Source of the DNA: Plotosus lineatus
Lineage: Eukaryota; Chordata; Actinopteri; Siluriformes; Plotosidae
Length of the DNA: 64,000 bases
NCBI GenBank assembly: GCA_024760905.1
Contig: CM045731.1
Location: 50,204,501-50,268,500, forward strand
Direction: 5' to 3'
In this document: positions 21,350-33,373 of the stretch, piece after piece
Position numbering within the stretch: the stretch's first letter is position 1
Layout: every line of letters starts with the position of its first letter
The notes under the pieces: model-generated
Databases searched by the model: none
What the model saw: only the letters and a program-made list of their open reading frames with translations
Told to the model about the DNA's origin: nothing
Made by a program: the position numbers and the translations under genes

Positions 21350-22222
21350 AAAATGACACCCCTTCCATCCACCACATCACTCCTGTTCTCCAGCAGCTTC
21401 AGTGGCTCCCAGTTAAATGTCTTATTCAGTTCAAAATTCTCCAGCTAACCTTTAAAGCAATTCATAATCCTGCCCCGCCATATCTGTCTGAACTTCATGT
21501 TTCCACCTCAACTCAGTCCCTCAGCTCTTCCTCCTCTATTCACCTGTCTGTTCCCTCTGTCTGTCTCACTGTCATAGGGAGCTCCCCAGCTTTGGGACTC
21601 ATTACCTCTTGACCTCAGGAACACCACATTGTCTGTCTTCCTTTCGGCTTTTTCCCTTTTACTCAGGAGTCGCCACAGCGAATCATCTGATTCGCACGTT
21701 TGATTTGGCATAGGTTTTTACGTCGGGTGCCCTTCCTGTCACAACCCTTTTTAGCAAGGGACAGAAACACGCTGACGACTTTGCAGCCTCCTCTTTACGA
21801 AAGTGAGCAATGGTTCTTTTACAAGCCTCTCACCATAGACAGTGAGAGACATGGCCCGCCTTTGATAACCCAGTTAGCTGCACTGGTGGGGGACAGTGAC
21901 AATCTTGTTGAGAGTGGGACTCGAACCCCCAACCTTTGGATCAGCGATCCAACGCCACTAGACCACCACTGCCCCACCTCAAGAACACCACATATTTTCC
22001 CTAATTTACATCTGGACTTAAAACCCATCGATTTCAAATTACCTATTTCACCTGTTTTAGAAACCAAGTTGTTTTATTTGTTTTTTAATCTTATGTATTT
22101 TTTGTATATTTTCTGTGCTTTTCTTGTTTTTATATGTACGGTGACCTTGAGTGCCAACAAAGGCACCTTTAAATAAAAGGTGTAGTTATTATTATTATTA
22201 TTATTGTTATTATTATTATTAC
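21350..22222 (+). mobile_element. L2-type LINE, 5'-truncated 3' end
   Basis: Encodes the last part of an L2-like reverse transcriptase (LQWLPVKCLIQFKILQLTFKA, PAPPYLSELH), then an untranslated tail ending 'cctttaaataaaaggtg' and (TTA)n, the usual L2 ending. It is interrupted by SINE-A at 21630-21975. Confidence 0.8.
21630..21975 (-). mobile_element. SINE-A nested in L2
   Basis: Full-length reverse copy with target-site duplication acctca[g/a]gaacaccacat at 21612-21629 and 21976-21993 (one mismatch). Confidence 0.9.
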
Positions 22223-22593
22223 ATAATAAATGAAAAATACATCTGATGAATTACAAAGTTACAGGTGAAATTTTGAAGAAACAAAAATTCAATCCACAGC
22301 AAAGTTCTTGTGTTTCTGTTCTGTGTTTTGTTTTATTTGTAATATAAAACACATATAAATGCAAGTCACTTCCTGATTTACTGACGTGTTCAAAAAGAAT
22401 TTGGCTGCTCAGAAGTTATGGGTGTGATGACAATGAGTTCTTTGTATGCCTTAACAAACAGTTTTACCTTAACGGTCTATGTTAAAGGTGTGCTTTAGAA
22501 TTACAATAAAACAAAACATATTATCTTTTATACCAATACATTTTAGTAACCTTTAAGCTGTTCACTTCATAAGTGGTATTATAGGCTATGTTT
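22223..22593. other. No gene recognised
   Basis: AT-rich; no exon or element recognised. Confidence 0.4.
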
Positions 22594-22605
22594 TGTGTGT
22601 GTGTG

Positions 22606-22651
<46 letters not shown>
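22594..22651. repeat. (GT)n microsatellite
   Basis: TG run ending in GCGCGC. Confidence 0.93.
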
Positions 22652-22784
22652 CGTAAGGAAACGCATAAGCATTTATGAGGTCTATTATTACCCTGTTATA
22701 AATGTGAAAGCAGTGACAGGTCAAAGTCCACCAAAACTGGAAGGTAAAAAAAAACAAACAAACAATATTATAATGTAATCAGGG

Positions 22785-23128
22785 TAGCAGAGGGGCATAG
22801 TGGTTAGCACCAAGCATTCACAGCAAGAAGGCCCTGGGTTCGATTCCAGAGTATGGGCGTTTCCGTGTGGAGTTTGTATATTCCCCTCGTGCTTGTGTGA
22901 GTTTCCTCCAGGTACTCTGTTTTCCTCCTATAATCCAAAAACATGTACAGTAGCCCAACCAATTGTTCCAAATTGCCCCTACATGTGTGTATGAGGTTGT
23001 ATGTCTGTGACCATGCAATGGCCTGGAAAGCAGTTCATGGTGTACCCTGCCTTCACCAGGAGTCGGCTGAGATGAACATCAGTCTCCTCGCAAGCCTACT
23101 TAGGATTAAGCAGCTTTGAAGTTGAATG
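22785..23128 (+). mobile_element. SINE-B copy
   Basis: Head 'gcatagtggttagcacc', B box 'gggttcgattcc', 3' region 'cttaggattaagcagct', tail gaatgaat. Confidence 0.85.
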
Positions 23129-23369
23129 AATAATGCATTCAATGCAAAATGGAAGACCGTTATCGCTTTTAAATTAATTATCTTGATATGTTTGTCTGTT
23201 TTGAAATGTCACCAAAACAAGTGGCTGATAAACCATCAATAACCTGGTCCAGTGTATTATCCCCCAGGACTAGATACTTGGAGTTGTTTACACACGTTAT
23301 GGTTACGCACAGCGGATCACGTAAACATAATACGATCTTCTGTTGCTCTCTACAATTTAATAAATGTGC

Positions 23370-23518
23370 TTTACCAGCCCTGTGATGGCCTGGCAAACTA
23401 TCCAGGATATACGTTTTCACATGCTTAGAGTAGGGCGCTCCCTGTGACCCAAATTAAGATTAAGCTGTTCAGAAAATTAATGATTGAATGAATGAATGAA
23501 TGAATGAATGAATGAATT
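23370..23518 (+). mobile_element. SINE-B 3' fragment
   Basis: Only the 3' third is present ('ccctgtgatggcctggcaaa' to 'aagattaagctgttcag'), with an (AATG)n tail at 23480-23518. Confidence 0.8.
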
Positions 23519-23699
23519 CTCTTTACCATCCAATAATGCCAATCCATTCTGGAACTACTGGTAAATACAGGAAATGAGTGTGGCACTGTTCTTGTCACAG
23601 TGTTTGCCCAAGCGGGTGCGGCACTATCATGACACAATCGAGCGCAACAGCATTTTTGGGATTTTTAAACAGTGTGTATTTTACTTGAATAGTCACATT

Positions 23700-24033
23700 T
23701 TACAGCAGCATAGTGGCGTAATGGTTAGCACGTTGGCCTCACAGCAAGAAGATCCTGAGTTTTATTCCCAGCTCAGGCATTTCTGTGTGGAGTTTACATG
23801 TTCTCCTCATGTGTACGTGCATTCCCTCCTTGTACTCTGGTTTACCCCACACAGTCCAAAACCATGCACAGTAGGTTAATTGGCTGTTTCAAAGCTTGTT
23901 AGTTTCAGCCCTATGATGGCCTGACAAGCTGTTGAGAGTGTACCCCGCCCTTGCCCGGAGTCAGCTGAGATGGGCACCAGCTTCCCATCAACCCTAATTA
24001 GGTGGTTCAGAAAATGAATGAATGAATGAATGA
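23700..24033 (+). mobile_element. SINE-B copy, well preserved
   Basis: Head 'tggcgtaatggttagcacg', 'cctcacagcaagaag', 3' end 'gtggttcagaaaatgaatg' with (AATG)n. Best model of the B family in the window. Confidence 0.9.
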
Positions 24034-24077
24034 GTTACATCTTACCTTGTAATTAAACTATATTTACTTTAAGATAC

Positions 24078-24988
24078 TTCTTCTTCTTTCTTCTTTTCTT
24101 TTCGACTATTCCCTTCATGGGTCGCTACAGAAAATGATCTGCTTCCATCTCACCCTATCCTCTGCATCTTCTGCTCTTACTCCAACTACCGTCATGTCCT
24201 CCTTCACCACATCCATAAATCTTCTCTTTGGTCTTCCTCTAGGCCTTCTGCCTGGTAGTTCCAACCTCAGCATCCTACTACCAATATATTCACTATCCCC
24301 CCTCTGTACATGTCCAAACCATCTCAATCTAGCCTCTCTGACTTTGTCTCCAAAACATCTTACATGTGCTGTCCCTCTGATGTACTCATTCCTGATCCTA
24401 TCCATTCTCGTTACTCCCAAAGAGAACCTCAACATTTTCATCTCTGCTACCTCCAGCTCTGCCTCCTGTTTTTTCCCCCACTGCCACTGTTTCTAAACCA
24501 TACAACATCGCTTGGCTCACCACCGTCTTGTACACTTTTCCTTTCATTCTTGCCAATACCTTCCCATCAGACATCACACCGGACACTTTTCTCCAACCAT
24601 TCAGACCTGCCTGCACACGCTTCTTCACCTCTTTTCCACACTCTCCATTGCTCTGGATTGTTGAGCCTAAGTACTTAAAATCCTCCACCTTCTTTATCTC
24701 TGCCCCCTGTAACTGCACCGTTCCTCTTGTGTCCTTGTCATTCACACACATGTATTCTGTCTCACTGAGACTAACCTTCATTCCTCTCCTTTCCAGAGCA
24801 TACCTCTACTTCTCTAGATTTTCCTGCACTTGTTCACTGCTCTCACTACAGATCACAATGTCATCTGCAAATATCATAGTCCATAGGGAATCTTGTCACC
24901 TCGTCTGTCAAATTGTCCATCACCATAGCAAACAAGAAGGGGCTCATAGCTGACCCTTGATGCAGTCCCACCGCCACCTTACTTCAAG
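24078..24988 (-). mobile_element. RTE-like LINE, 5'-truncated copy
   Basis: Minus strand. The frame at 24441-24115 covers LRFSLGVTRMDRIRNEYIRG, LRWFGHVQRGD and SRMLRLELPGRRPRGRPKR. The preceding frame (24781-24398) has TEYMCVNDKD and FKYLGSTIQSNGECG. Near 24880 an FADD-region segment remains. Same family as 7413-13219. Confidence 0.87.
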
Positions 24989-24999
24989 ATACTGTAACG

Positions 25000-25439
25000 C
25001 ATCATTTTGTTCAGCAGGTTTTACAGAAGAAACAAATGATTAAATGGAAGTTCCTGTATATGTATTCAGACCATTGATCTATCAGGGTCACTTAAGAACT
25101 TTGGGTGAAGAGTGTTGAAGAGTCTGCTAGTCTGTTTTTATTATTGCGTCTGCATCAAACCCATCCAATCGAGCACAGACACTTAAACAGTGAGCACACG
25201 CATGCTCAGAACAGTGGATTGCAACACACATTGGGAGCAGTTTGGTGCCGTGCTCAAGGGCACTTCAACCATAAGGGAGGTTGCAACTCATTCTCCCATT
25301 GCCACACATTTTTTCTGCCATCTTGAAAATCGAACCAACAACTTTCGTTCCCAAATCCGCTTCTCTAACTATTATGCTAGGACTGCTCCCAATTTACACT
25401 CATACTGTATTTTCATTTGGCGCAACTTACAAGATCAAA
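25000..25439. other. No gene; possible decayed repeat
   Basis: No coding exon. A stretch around 25210-25360 ('tgctcaagggcacttcaacc') resembles a common fish SINE-like phrase, but the copy is too diverged to assign. Confidence 0.35.
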
Positions 25440-25615
25440 TTAGTCTAATGTCTTTGGATTGTGGGAAGAAACTGGAGCACCCAGAGGAAATCAGCATAGA
25501 CACAGGAGGAACATAAAAGCACAAACTAGAATTGGTCTCACCTGGCATGGGATTCGAACAAAGCATCTTCTTGTTGGGGAGGCAAACATCCTCGCCACTA
25601 CGCCATTTTATCACC
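25440..25615 (-). mobile_element. SINE-B head fragment
   Basis: Reverse copy from 'gtctttggattgtgggaaga' to the tRNA-like head near 25610 ('cgccactacgcc'). The 3' half is missing. Confidence 0.7.
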
Positions 25616-26407
25616 TGAAATATTTACTTATGACCAATTTCTAAATCAACCATTATAGTCTATTTTTACTATTCTTTTAAAAATTATTTTCCTAGTGTTA
25701 ACACACGAGTCAGAACATCGTTATTTCTCATCTGACGTTGTCAGAATGATGCAGCAGCACTTTATTCTGTCCAATTCTCTCAGCTCTTCCTCTGTACACT
25801 TCAGACAGCAGCATCCAATGCATCAAAGCTTTTAATGGTGTCATCATCTGCATCTCTGCCATTGTCTCTGCAATAATAAAGTCTCAAGCCACAATAAGAA
25901 CACATTACAGAGTGTAGTTATCAACAAGAAATTTACTCTTCCTTTAATTGGTTCGGCATTTACGTGATTTCATGATACATGATAACAGAATGTACAAACA
26001 AGTTAAGTGATTTGTTTGACAAAAGGTTAGTGGTCGTACTAGCATCTGTGTTGGCCCCGGTGAGCAGGTCAGGTAAAAAAAAAATCTTTTTATATACAGG
26101 ATATAAAAGACTGGAACAGCTTGCTTTCGAATGTTCAGTGAAGACCATCTTTAAATATCTTCAAAAAGTCCTTAAAAAATATTTAAATAATGAAGCCAGA
26201 GAAGAGTATGAGTCTTCATTTCTATTTCCATAACTTAATAAGTGACTATCATATAAGTTCGTATGTACAGTATTGACTTAAATAGGCTCTTTTTCAATGT
26301 GACTTTTTTGTATAATTGTAAGGACCGCATTGGAAATAAGTTTTACGAAACTTTATTGGCTATCCTTGATTTCAACTACACTTATCCAGGTTATTTTTTT
26401 TTTATTT

Positions 26408-26408
<1 letters not shown>
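25616..26408. other. No gene recognised
   Basis: AT-rich. An 84-codon frame at 25979-26233 has no recognisable domain, and the sequence is not otherwise assigned. Confidence 0.4.
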
Positions 26409-26447
<39 letters not shown>

Positions 26448-27014
26448 GCTAAGTCCAGGGTCGGGTCGCGGGGCAGCAACCTAAGCAAAGAGTTCCAGAC
26501 CCCCCTTCTCCCAGCCACTTCCTCCAACTCTCCCAGGGGGACTCCGAGGCGATCCCAGGCAAGCCGAGAGACATAGTCCCTCTAGTGTGTTCTAGGTCGA
26601 CCTCGGGGTCTCTTCCTGGTTGGACATGCCGAAACACCACACCAGGGAAGCGTCCGGGGGGCAACGTGAACGCACCACAAAATTATTCGAGGGACACGAT
26701 TGAAAGCCTTCTCAAAATCCACAAAACACATGTGGACAGATTGGGCAAACTTCCATGCCCCCTCCAGAATCCTGTGGAGTGTATAAAGTTGGTCAAGAAT
26801 GCCACGGCCAGGACGAAAACCACATTGTTCCTTCTGAATCCGAGGTTCGACTATCTGTTGGATCCTCCTCTCTAGTACCCCTGCATAGACTTTCCCAGGT
26901 AGGCTGAGGAGTGTGATTCCCCAATAATTGGAACACACCCTCCGGTCCCCCTTCTTGAACATCGGGACCACCACCCCAGTTTGCCAATCCAGAGGTACAG
27001 CCCCTGTTGACCAC
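26409..27014 (-). mobile_element. Rex3 copy with internal deletion
   Basis: Minus strand, with (GAT)n tail at 26409-26445. One frame (26974-26582) reads FKKGDRRVCSNYWGITLLSL and FVDFEKAFNRVP, then jumps directly to CPTRKRPRGRPRTH. About 850 bp of reverse transcriptase, including the VDD motif, is therefore deleted. The 5' part is truncated as well. Confidence 0.88.
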
Positions 27015-27400
27015 GCGATGTTGCAGAATTTTTATTCATTTAATTTAATTTAATTTAATTTAATTAATTAATTAATTTACTTATTTTATTTATTTTATTT
27101 CTAATTCTACATTTGTATATCTAGTTGTTACCAATTTTTTATTTTATATATTAGCTACACTTATTTTTATCTAGTCTTGTTATTTTATTTTTATATACTT
27201 TATATTTTATTTGATTTTGTATACCTGAATACCTAATTTTATATCAGTAATGCAAATAATTTATCAGTTACTTTTTTATTAGTAATATATTGGTGTGAGC
27301 ATTGTACAAATAGTAATTTTTGCTTTTTATGCCATTTAAGAAACCCAAAATTATAAACTATTGTATGGTATAAATTATTGTTGACTAATATATTTTTTGG

Positions 27401-27735
27401 GGAGTAACGAGGATGGATAGGAATCGGAATGAGTACATCAGAGGGACAGCACATGTTAGAGGTTTTGGAGACAAAGTCAGAGAGGCTAGATTGAGATGGT
27501 TTGGACATGTGCAGAGGCGGGATAGTGAGTATATTGGTAGTAGGATGCTGAGGTTGGAACTACCAGGCAGAAGGCCTAGAGGAAGACCAAAAAAGAAGAT
27601 TTATGGATGTGGTGAAGAAGGACATGAAGGTAGTTGGAGTAAGAGTAGAAGATGCAGAGGATAGGGTGAGATGGAGGTGGATGGTTTGCTGTGGTGACTC
27701 CTGAAAGGAAAAGCCGAAAGGAAAAGAAGAAGATA
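27401..27735 (+). mobile_element. RTE-like LINE, 3' fragment
   Basis: Starts at 'ggagtaacgaggatggatag' and ends 'gccgaaaggaaaagaagaag'. The encoded part matches RNEYIRGTAHVRGFGDKVRE and LRWFGHVQRRD. 5'-truncated insertion, about 330 bp. Confidence 0.88.
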
Positions 27736-27799
27736 TTGCACTACAGTATAGGTTGTATTATTTGCGAATGTTGAAATCAAATAAAATCAATCGATCAAT

Positions 27800-27895
27800 C
27801 AGGGTGTACCCTGTCTTAATTTACCCAGAGTTGGACACAACTGGATAGGCTCCAGCATCCCCATGACGCTTTTAGGAAGGAATGAGTATATGAAT
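27800..27895 (+). mobile_element. SINE-B 3' fragment
   Basis: 'cagggtgtaccctgtctt' followed by 'tggataggctccagcatccc' and a decayed tail. Confidence 0.55.
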
Positions 27896-28102
27896 ACCTA
27901 ATAGTGGTGTCTCAGTATCTTAAAATCATATCACAGACATTGTGAATTTTTTTTACAATGTGTGTGTGTATGTTTATGTGATATAATGGGGAAAAGGGCG
28001 ATGTGTTGAGAAACAGGGATTACCGATGTCATAAAAAATGCATGACTTTTATTTGCACAGAGTCATCGTGAACGTTCCTGTGAAACCTGTGGTGATTAAG
28101 GA

Positions 28103-28110
28103 TGACGTCA
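28103..28110. promoter_or_regulatory. cAMP-response element (TGACGTCA)
   Basis: Perfect palindromic CRE about 100 bp before the first donor site of the CCP gene, followed by a GC-rich stretch (cgcccgcccaccccc). No clear TATA box was seen. Regulation through CREB/ATF factors is inference. Confidence 0.5.
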
Positions 28111-28139
28111 CGGACGCCCGCCCACCCCCTGACTTGATC

Positions 28140-28217
28140 TCAGTCCACGTTCTGGCTCGTTAATTCACAGTACACCGTGTAGCAGTTTACCTGAGCTCGT
28201 CAGGAACACAACAACAG
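28140..28217 (+). other. Non-coding first exon of the plus-strand CCP gene (5' edge approximate)
   Basis: Ends at a strong donor (aacaacag/gtaaaat, GT at 28218). No ATG in a useful frame. The signal-peptide exon starts after an acceptor at 28683-28684 (gaattcag). The transcription start is not visible; 28140 is a guess. Confidence 0.45.
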
Positions 28218-28684
28218 GTAAAATATCAAACATGACTTTCTCGTGCTTGCTGAACGAACTGAATTGTTATAGCCAGGATGAATTCCGAGAAAGGCAAATC
28301 TTTCTTTATCCCTCAGAAGATGACGCGGCTAATTTTTGTTTGTTTGTTTGTTCTTTAAAGCTTGTTTGGCACATTAGCAAAAGAAACTAAAGCTTTTTCT
28401 TTTTAAAATAAGCTTTATTCATTATTCCCGACGTTGTCTTTTATACAAGTTTGTCAAGGATATTCGCTAATAACTGACTTTTATTGTGTTAATTTAGTTA
28501 AAGTTTAAGAGTTTTTAATCGGGAAAGTAAGCGGGCAGGGTTAATAATAAACCTGCTATGATATCCGAGATTAAACCACGGTGTGTTGATAACAGGTTTG
28601 ATCCGGTTTGATTATCTGGCTGTGTGTGGTGGTACTGGTGTTATTTGTTGTTGAGCTTGTTTGTTTATTTGTTTATGAATTCAG

Positions 28685-28776
28685 GTGATTAGACACGGTT
28701 AAGATGCGCGAGACCACTTTTGACAGACTGATGCTTCTCCTCCTAATATGTCTGCTGCAGGTTTCAGAAATACAAG
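28685..28776 (+). CDS. Exon 2: signal peptide (coding from 28704)
   Basis: Acceptor at 28683-28684 and donor GTGAGA at 28777. The ATG at 28704 starts a 24-codon leader with a leucine-rich core, ending in phase 1 as needed for CCP1. An earlier GT at 28761 would give phase 0 and is not used. Confidence 0.88.
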
Positions 28777-31700
28777 GTGAGAGATACTGGGATTTTCATC
28801 GTTTTTTTTTTTTTTTTTTTTTTAATGAACACAATTATTGAAATATTGTACTTTACACTGTTGGAGATGGAGCTTCAAGACAAATACACATCTGTGCTAA
28901 TAGGTGTATTAGTTCAGGTGGTTGAAAGAAGGAAAGGTCCCGGGTTCAAATCCTGGACTCGCTAGGGCATTTGATTTGGTTGGTTTCCTCTAGGTACTCC
29001 AGGTTTCCTCTTGTAGTCTAAAAAGATGCATATTAGGCTGATTGGCTGTTCAAATTGCCCAAATGTGAACATGTGTTGCCTAGTGATCTGTTCAGAGTGT
29101 ACCTCACTTTTATGCGGTGTGGCAGTGATAGGCGCAAGCCTCCTCGTGACCTTAATGGGATTAAACGGTTCAGCAAATAAGAGATTTTAACCCTAATAGT
29201 CTTATCTGCAGAAAGAAGTCAGGGTATACAGTACCCTTAACACCACACAAGTCCATTGCAGGGCCAACACGGTCACACCTAGGGGAAACTTGAAACGGAC
29301 ACTTTGACTAATGTGCATGTGTTTGGACTGTTTGAGGCAACTGGTGTAACAAACAAAACAAAAGACTACACAAGCAAACACTCGAACTCGGGACTTTCTT
29401 GCTGTAAGGTGGATGTGCTCACCACTACACCACCACTGTCACCTACTTAGTTTTCAAATCATTGGTAATTTGTTAAGGTTCAAAAATGGTAGTGCACTAA
29501 AAAGAATTCAGTTGTCTCTCAAGAGGGTAGCCCCACAACGACAAGTATTTGTGCCCATTTAGGTACACACTGCTGCTACTTTGTTGAGAACATAAGCCGA
29601 AATATCTGCAAATAATGTCTTTCAGCTCACTTACAGTTTCTGGACAGGGTATGAGTTTGTAGGATTGTACGTACATCTGTGTCAAGCCTTTTAAATTGTA
29701 ATTCATTTCTAAAAGATATTTAAAAAATCACTTTGACCTAGTTACAATGCAAATTGTTGATGCATTAAATTCAACTGTAACTGTTTAAAATATTAATTTC
29801 AGATGTTAGGATACTATAATAACTATATGTTAGGATGTTATAATGAAATTTGTTAAAATGATAATTCTGGATATCATGAAATATAATTATAACTAGCCCC
29901 AATGTCGACTCTTTTAATTTGAATATTGGCATTAACATCGGGAACTTGTACACCACTGCTGTTTATGGTACAAATCTAAGGTCATGGATCACTGAGCATT
30001 GGAAACTGACACCATTATCTGACTTGAGAGAGAGAGCGAGAGAGCGAGCGCAGGCTTTGTTTGAAATTTCTTAAAGGTTATGTTCTCATATTTCTGTAAA
30101 AAGAACCTGATTGAAATATGTCCTTTATAGTCAAATTATGTAGTTAAAATAATTCCCCAAATTAAACCCGTGCCCATTCAACATTTGTTATAAAGTATAA
30201 TCAGAACAGTGTTGCTTGGAAGTCTGAAATGTTACCAAAATAAACAATGTGGTATGTCAACTTTGTTTTAAAAATGTTGCATGAATCATTTCATTCTCTT
30301 TATGTAGAAAACATCATGGTTTACTGTTTTTAAAGTGTGATATTATGTTAATCTCCTATATTATTACTAAACATGTGGCAAAGTCATGGATGTTTATCAG
30401 CTTCTTAAGTTTTATTTCTTTTCAAATAAAGTCCCAGGTACCTTTGTGTACAGAAAACACTAAGAATGGTTTAGAATCACACGATGATGACTTTTTTAGG
30501 TTATTGTTTTATTTTAACCTTTTAGTTTAATAGGTTTTTGGTGTACTTTCTATATTGTTTGTATAGTGTGTGTGTGTATGTATGTATGTGTATATATATA
30601 TATGTATACACTAGTCCTCAAAAAATTTAGCATATTGCGATAAAGTTCATTATTTTCTGTAGTGTACTGATAAACATTAGACTTTCATGTATTTTAGATT
30701 CATTGCATACCAACTTCAAACATCAAACGTTTCAGGTATTTTATTGTTTTAATATTGATAATTTTGGCAAAAAAGTAAAGAAAAACCAAAAATCCCTATC
30801 TCAAAAAAATTATCATATTTCATCCGACCAATAAAAAAAGTGTTTTTAATACAAAAAAAAGTCAACCTTCAAATAATTATGTTCAGTTACGCACTCAATA
30901 CTTGGTTGGGAATCCTTTTGCAGAAATGACTGCTTCAATGCGGCGTGGCATGGAGGCAATCAGCCTGTGGCACTACTGAGGTGTTATGGAGGCCCAGGAT
31001 GCTTCGATAGCGGCCTTAAGCTCATCCACAGTGTTGGGTCTGGTGTCTCTCAACTTTCTCTTCACAATATCTCACAGATTCTCTATGGGGTTCAGGTCAG
31101 GAGAGTTGGCAGGTCAATTGAGCACAGTAATAGCATGGTCAGTAAACCATTTACCAGTGGTTTTGGCACTGTGAGCAGGTGCCAGGTCGTGCTGAAAAAT
31201 GAAATCTTCATCTCCATAAAGCTTTTCAGCAGATGGAAGCATGAAGTGCTCCAAAATCTCCTGATAGCTAGCTGCATCGACCTTGCCCTTGATAAAACAC
31301 AGTGGACTAACACAGTGTTTCCCAACCTTTTTGAGCCAAGGCACACCTTTTACATTAGAAAAATCATGAGGCACACCACGGAACAAAAATGATACTGCCC
31401 TCTAGCAGAACAGCACTGTTACTACACGCTAAGTGCAATCGGTTAATCTTCCGCGGCACACTTGATGATTTCTCACGGCACACTAATGTGCCGCGGAACA
31501 GGAAACACTAGACTAACACCAGCAGCTGACATGGCACCCCAGACCATCACTGACTGTGGGTACTTCACACTGGACTTCAGGCATTTTGGCATTTCCTTCT
31601 CCCCAGTCTTCCTCCAGACTCTGGCACCTTGATTTCCGAATGCAGAATTTGCTTTCATCCAAAAAAAGTACTTTCTTCTCCGCTGTTTCTGGTTCAAAAG

Positions 31701-32407
31701 TGGCTTGACCTGGGGAATGCGACACCTGTAGCCCATTTCCTGCACATGCCTGTGCACGGTCGCTCTGGATGTTTCTACTCCAGACTCAGTCCACTGCTTC
31801 CACAGGTCCCCCAAGGTCTGGAATCGGCCCTTCTCCACAATCTTCCTCAGGGTCTGGTCACCTCTTCTGGTTGTGCAGCGTTTTCTGCCACACTTTTTCC
31901 TTCCCACAGACGTCCCACTGAGTTGCCTTGATACAGCACTCTGGGAACAGCCTATTCGCTCAGAGATTTCTTTCTGCGTCTTACCCTCTTGCTTGAGGGT
32001 GTCAATGATGGCCTTCTGGACAGCAGTCAGGTCGGCAGTCTTACCCATGATTGCGGTTTTGAGTAATGAACCAGGCTGGGAGTTTTTAAAAGCCTCAGGA
32101 ATCTTTTGCCGGTGTTTAGAGTTAATTGGTTGATTCAGATGATTAGGTTAATAGCTCGTTTAGACTACCTTTTGCCAATTTTTTTTTATTTTTTATAATT
32201 AACCATATGCTAATTTTTTGTGATAGGAATTTTGGGTTTTCATGAGCTGTCTGCCAAAATCATCAGTATTAAAACAATAAAAGACCTGAAATATTTCAGT
32301 TGGGGTGCAATGAATCTAAAATATATGAAAGTTTAATTTTTGTCAGTACATTACAGAAAATAATGAACTTTATCACAATATGCTGTTTTTTTTTTTGAGA
32401 AGGACTA

Positions 32408-32457
<50 letters not shown>

Positions 32458-33304
32458 TTTTTTAGACGCTCCCCGACTTACATTTTTTCGATTTTAGCCC
32501 CCCCAAAAAAAAAAGTCAAATTTTGAGTTTAGACGTATCTATGTAGTACGCTCACGTAATGGTAATGACGCTGCATCCATTGTTTACAAAAGACAGACTG
32601 AGTGCCCCTCCTTCCCAGTTCAGAGATATATCCATATATATATATCAGTTATATAGTGTGTTACCCTTGTGTTAAGACGTCGTCTCTGTGATCTTTGCAT
32701 TTACACTGTTTTGTGGACTTTTGTAACCCTAAGCAAATATGGTTGGTCAGAAGTGTAAGCCTACTAACATGGGTGCAAGTCTCATTCACAGAGATGAATT
32801 AACAATATGCTCGGATCGGCGCGATCTACCATGCATGCTCAGTTTAAGCAAAGAGAATTGTAAAATGAATGAAAATCCGAATCCAGGAAAGAGCTCTCTG
32901 CTCTGCTGGCTCCACATCAGTGCAGACTGTGTTCTAAACGAGTTTAATGGCACCCTTGCGCACTCGAAAGACCAGAAGTCCATATAACCCACAGCAAGTA
33001 CACTACTTTCGCAAGTACACTACTTTCGGTATTGAGCGCTTCACATATTGTAAGCTGGATTGGCTGTTTTCAGCTTAATGTAAAGTGATTCAGTGTAAAT
33101 AAGTGACTTATTTGAAATTAATGTTGATATTATTTGATATATTTGATATTATTTTATGTTTATAATAATTCATTTAGGGTTGCTTTATGATATACAGTAA
33201 TGGAATTTATGGATGTATAGCACAGTATGAGCGTCATACATCACGGTAACAACTTACGTTCGACTGTCCGGAACTAATTAAAACCGTAAGTCGGGGAGCA
33301 TCTG

Positions 33305-33373
<69 letters not shown>

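Larger units (their letters stand above)
30609..32408 (-). mobile_element. Tc1-like transposon
   Basis: Long terminal inverted repeats (left ctagtcctcaaaaaatttag; right, reverse complement, ctagtccttctcaaaaaa, each followed by gcatattg[c/t]gataaag). TA borders at 30607-30608 and 32409-32410. Encodes a Tc1 transposase on the minus strand. Confidence 0.9.

Noticed and set aside
22594..23518. CRISPR-like repeat arrays
   Set aside because: Only microsatellites and SINEs; no repeat-spacer regularity, and the genome is eukaryotic.
25979..26233. 84-codon frame as a gene
   Set aside because: No recognisable domain, AT-rich composition, no splice or promoter evidence.
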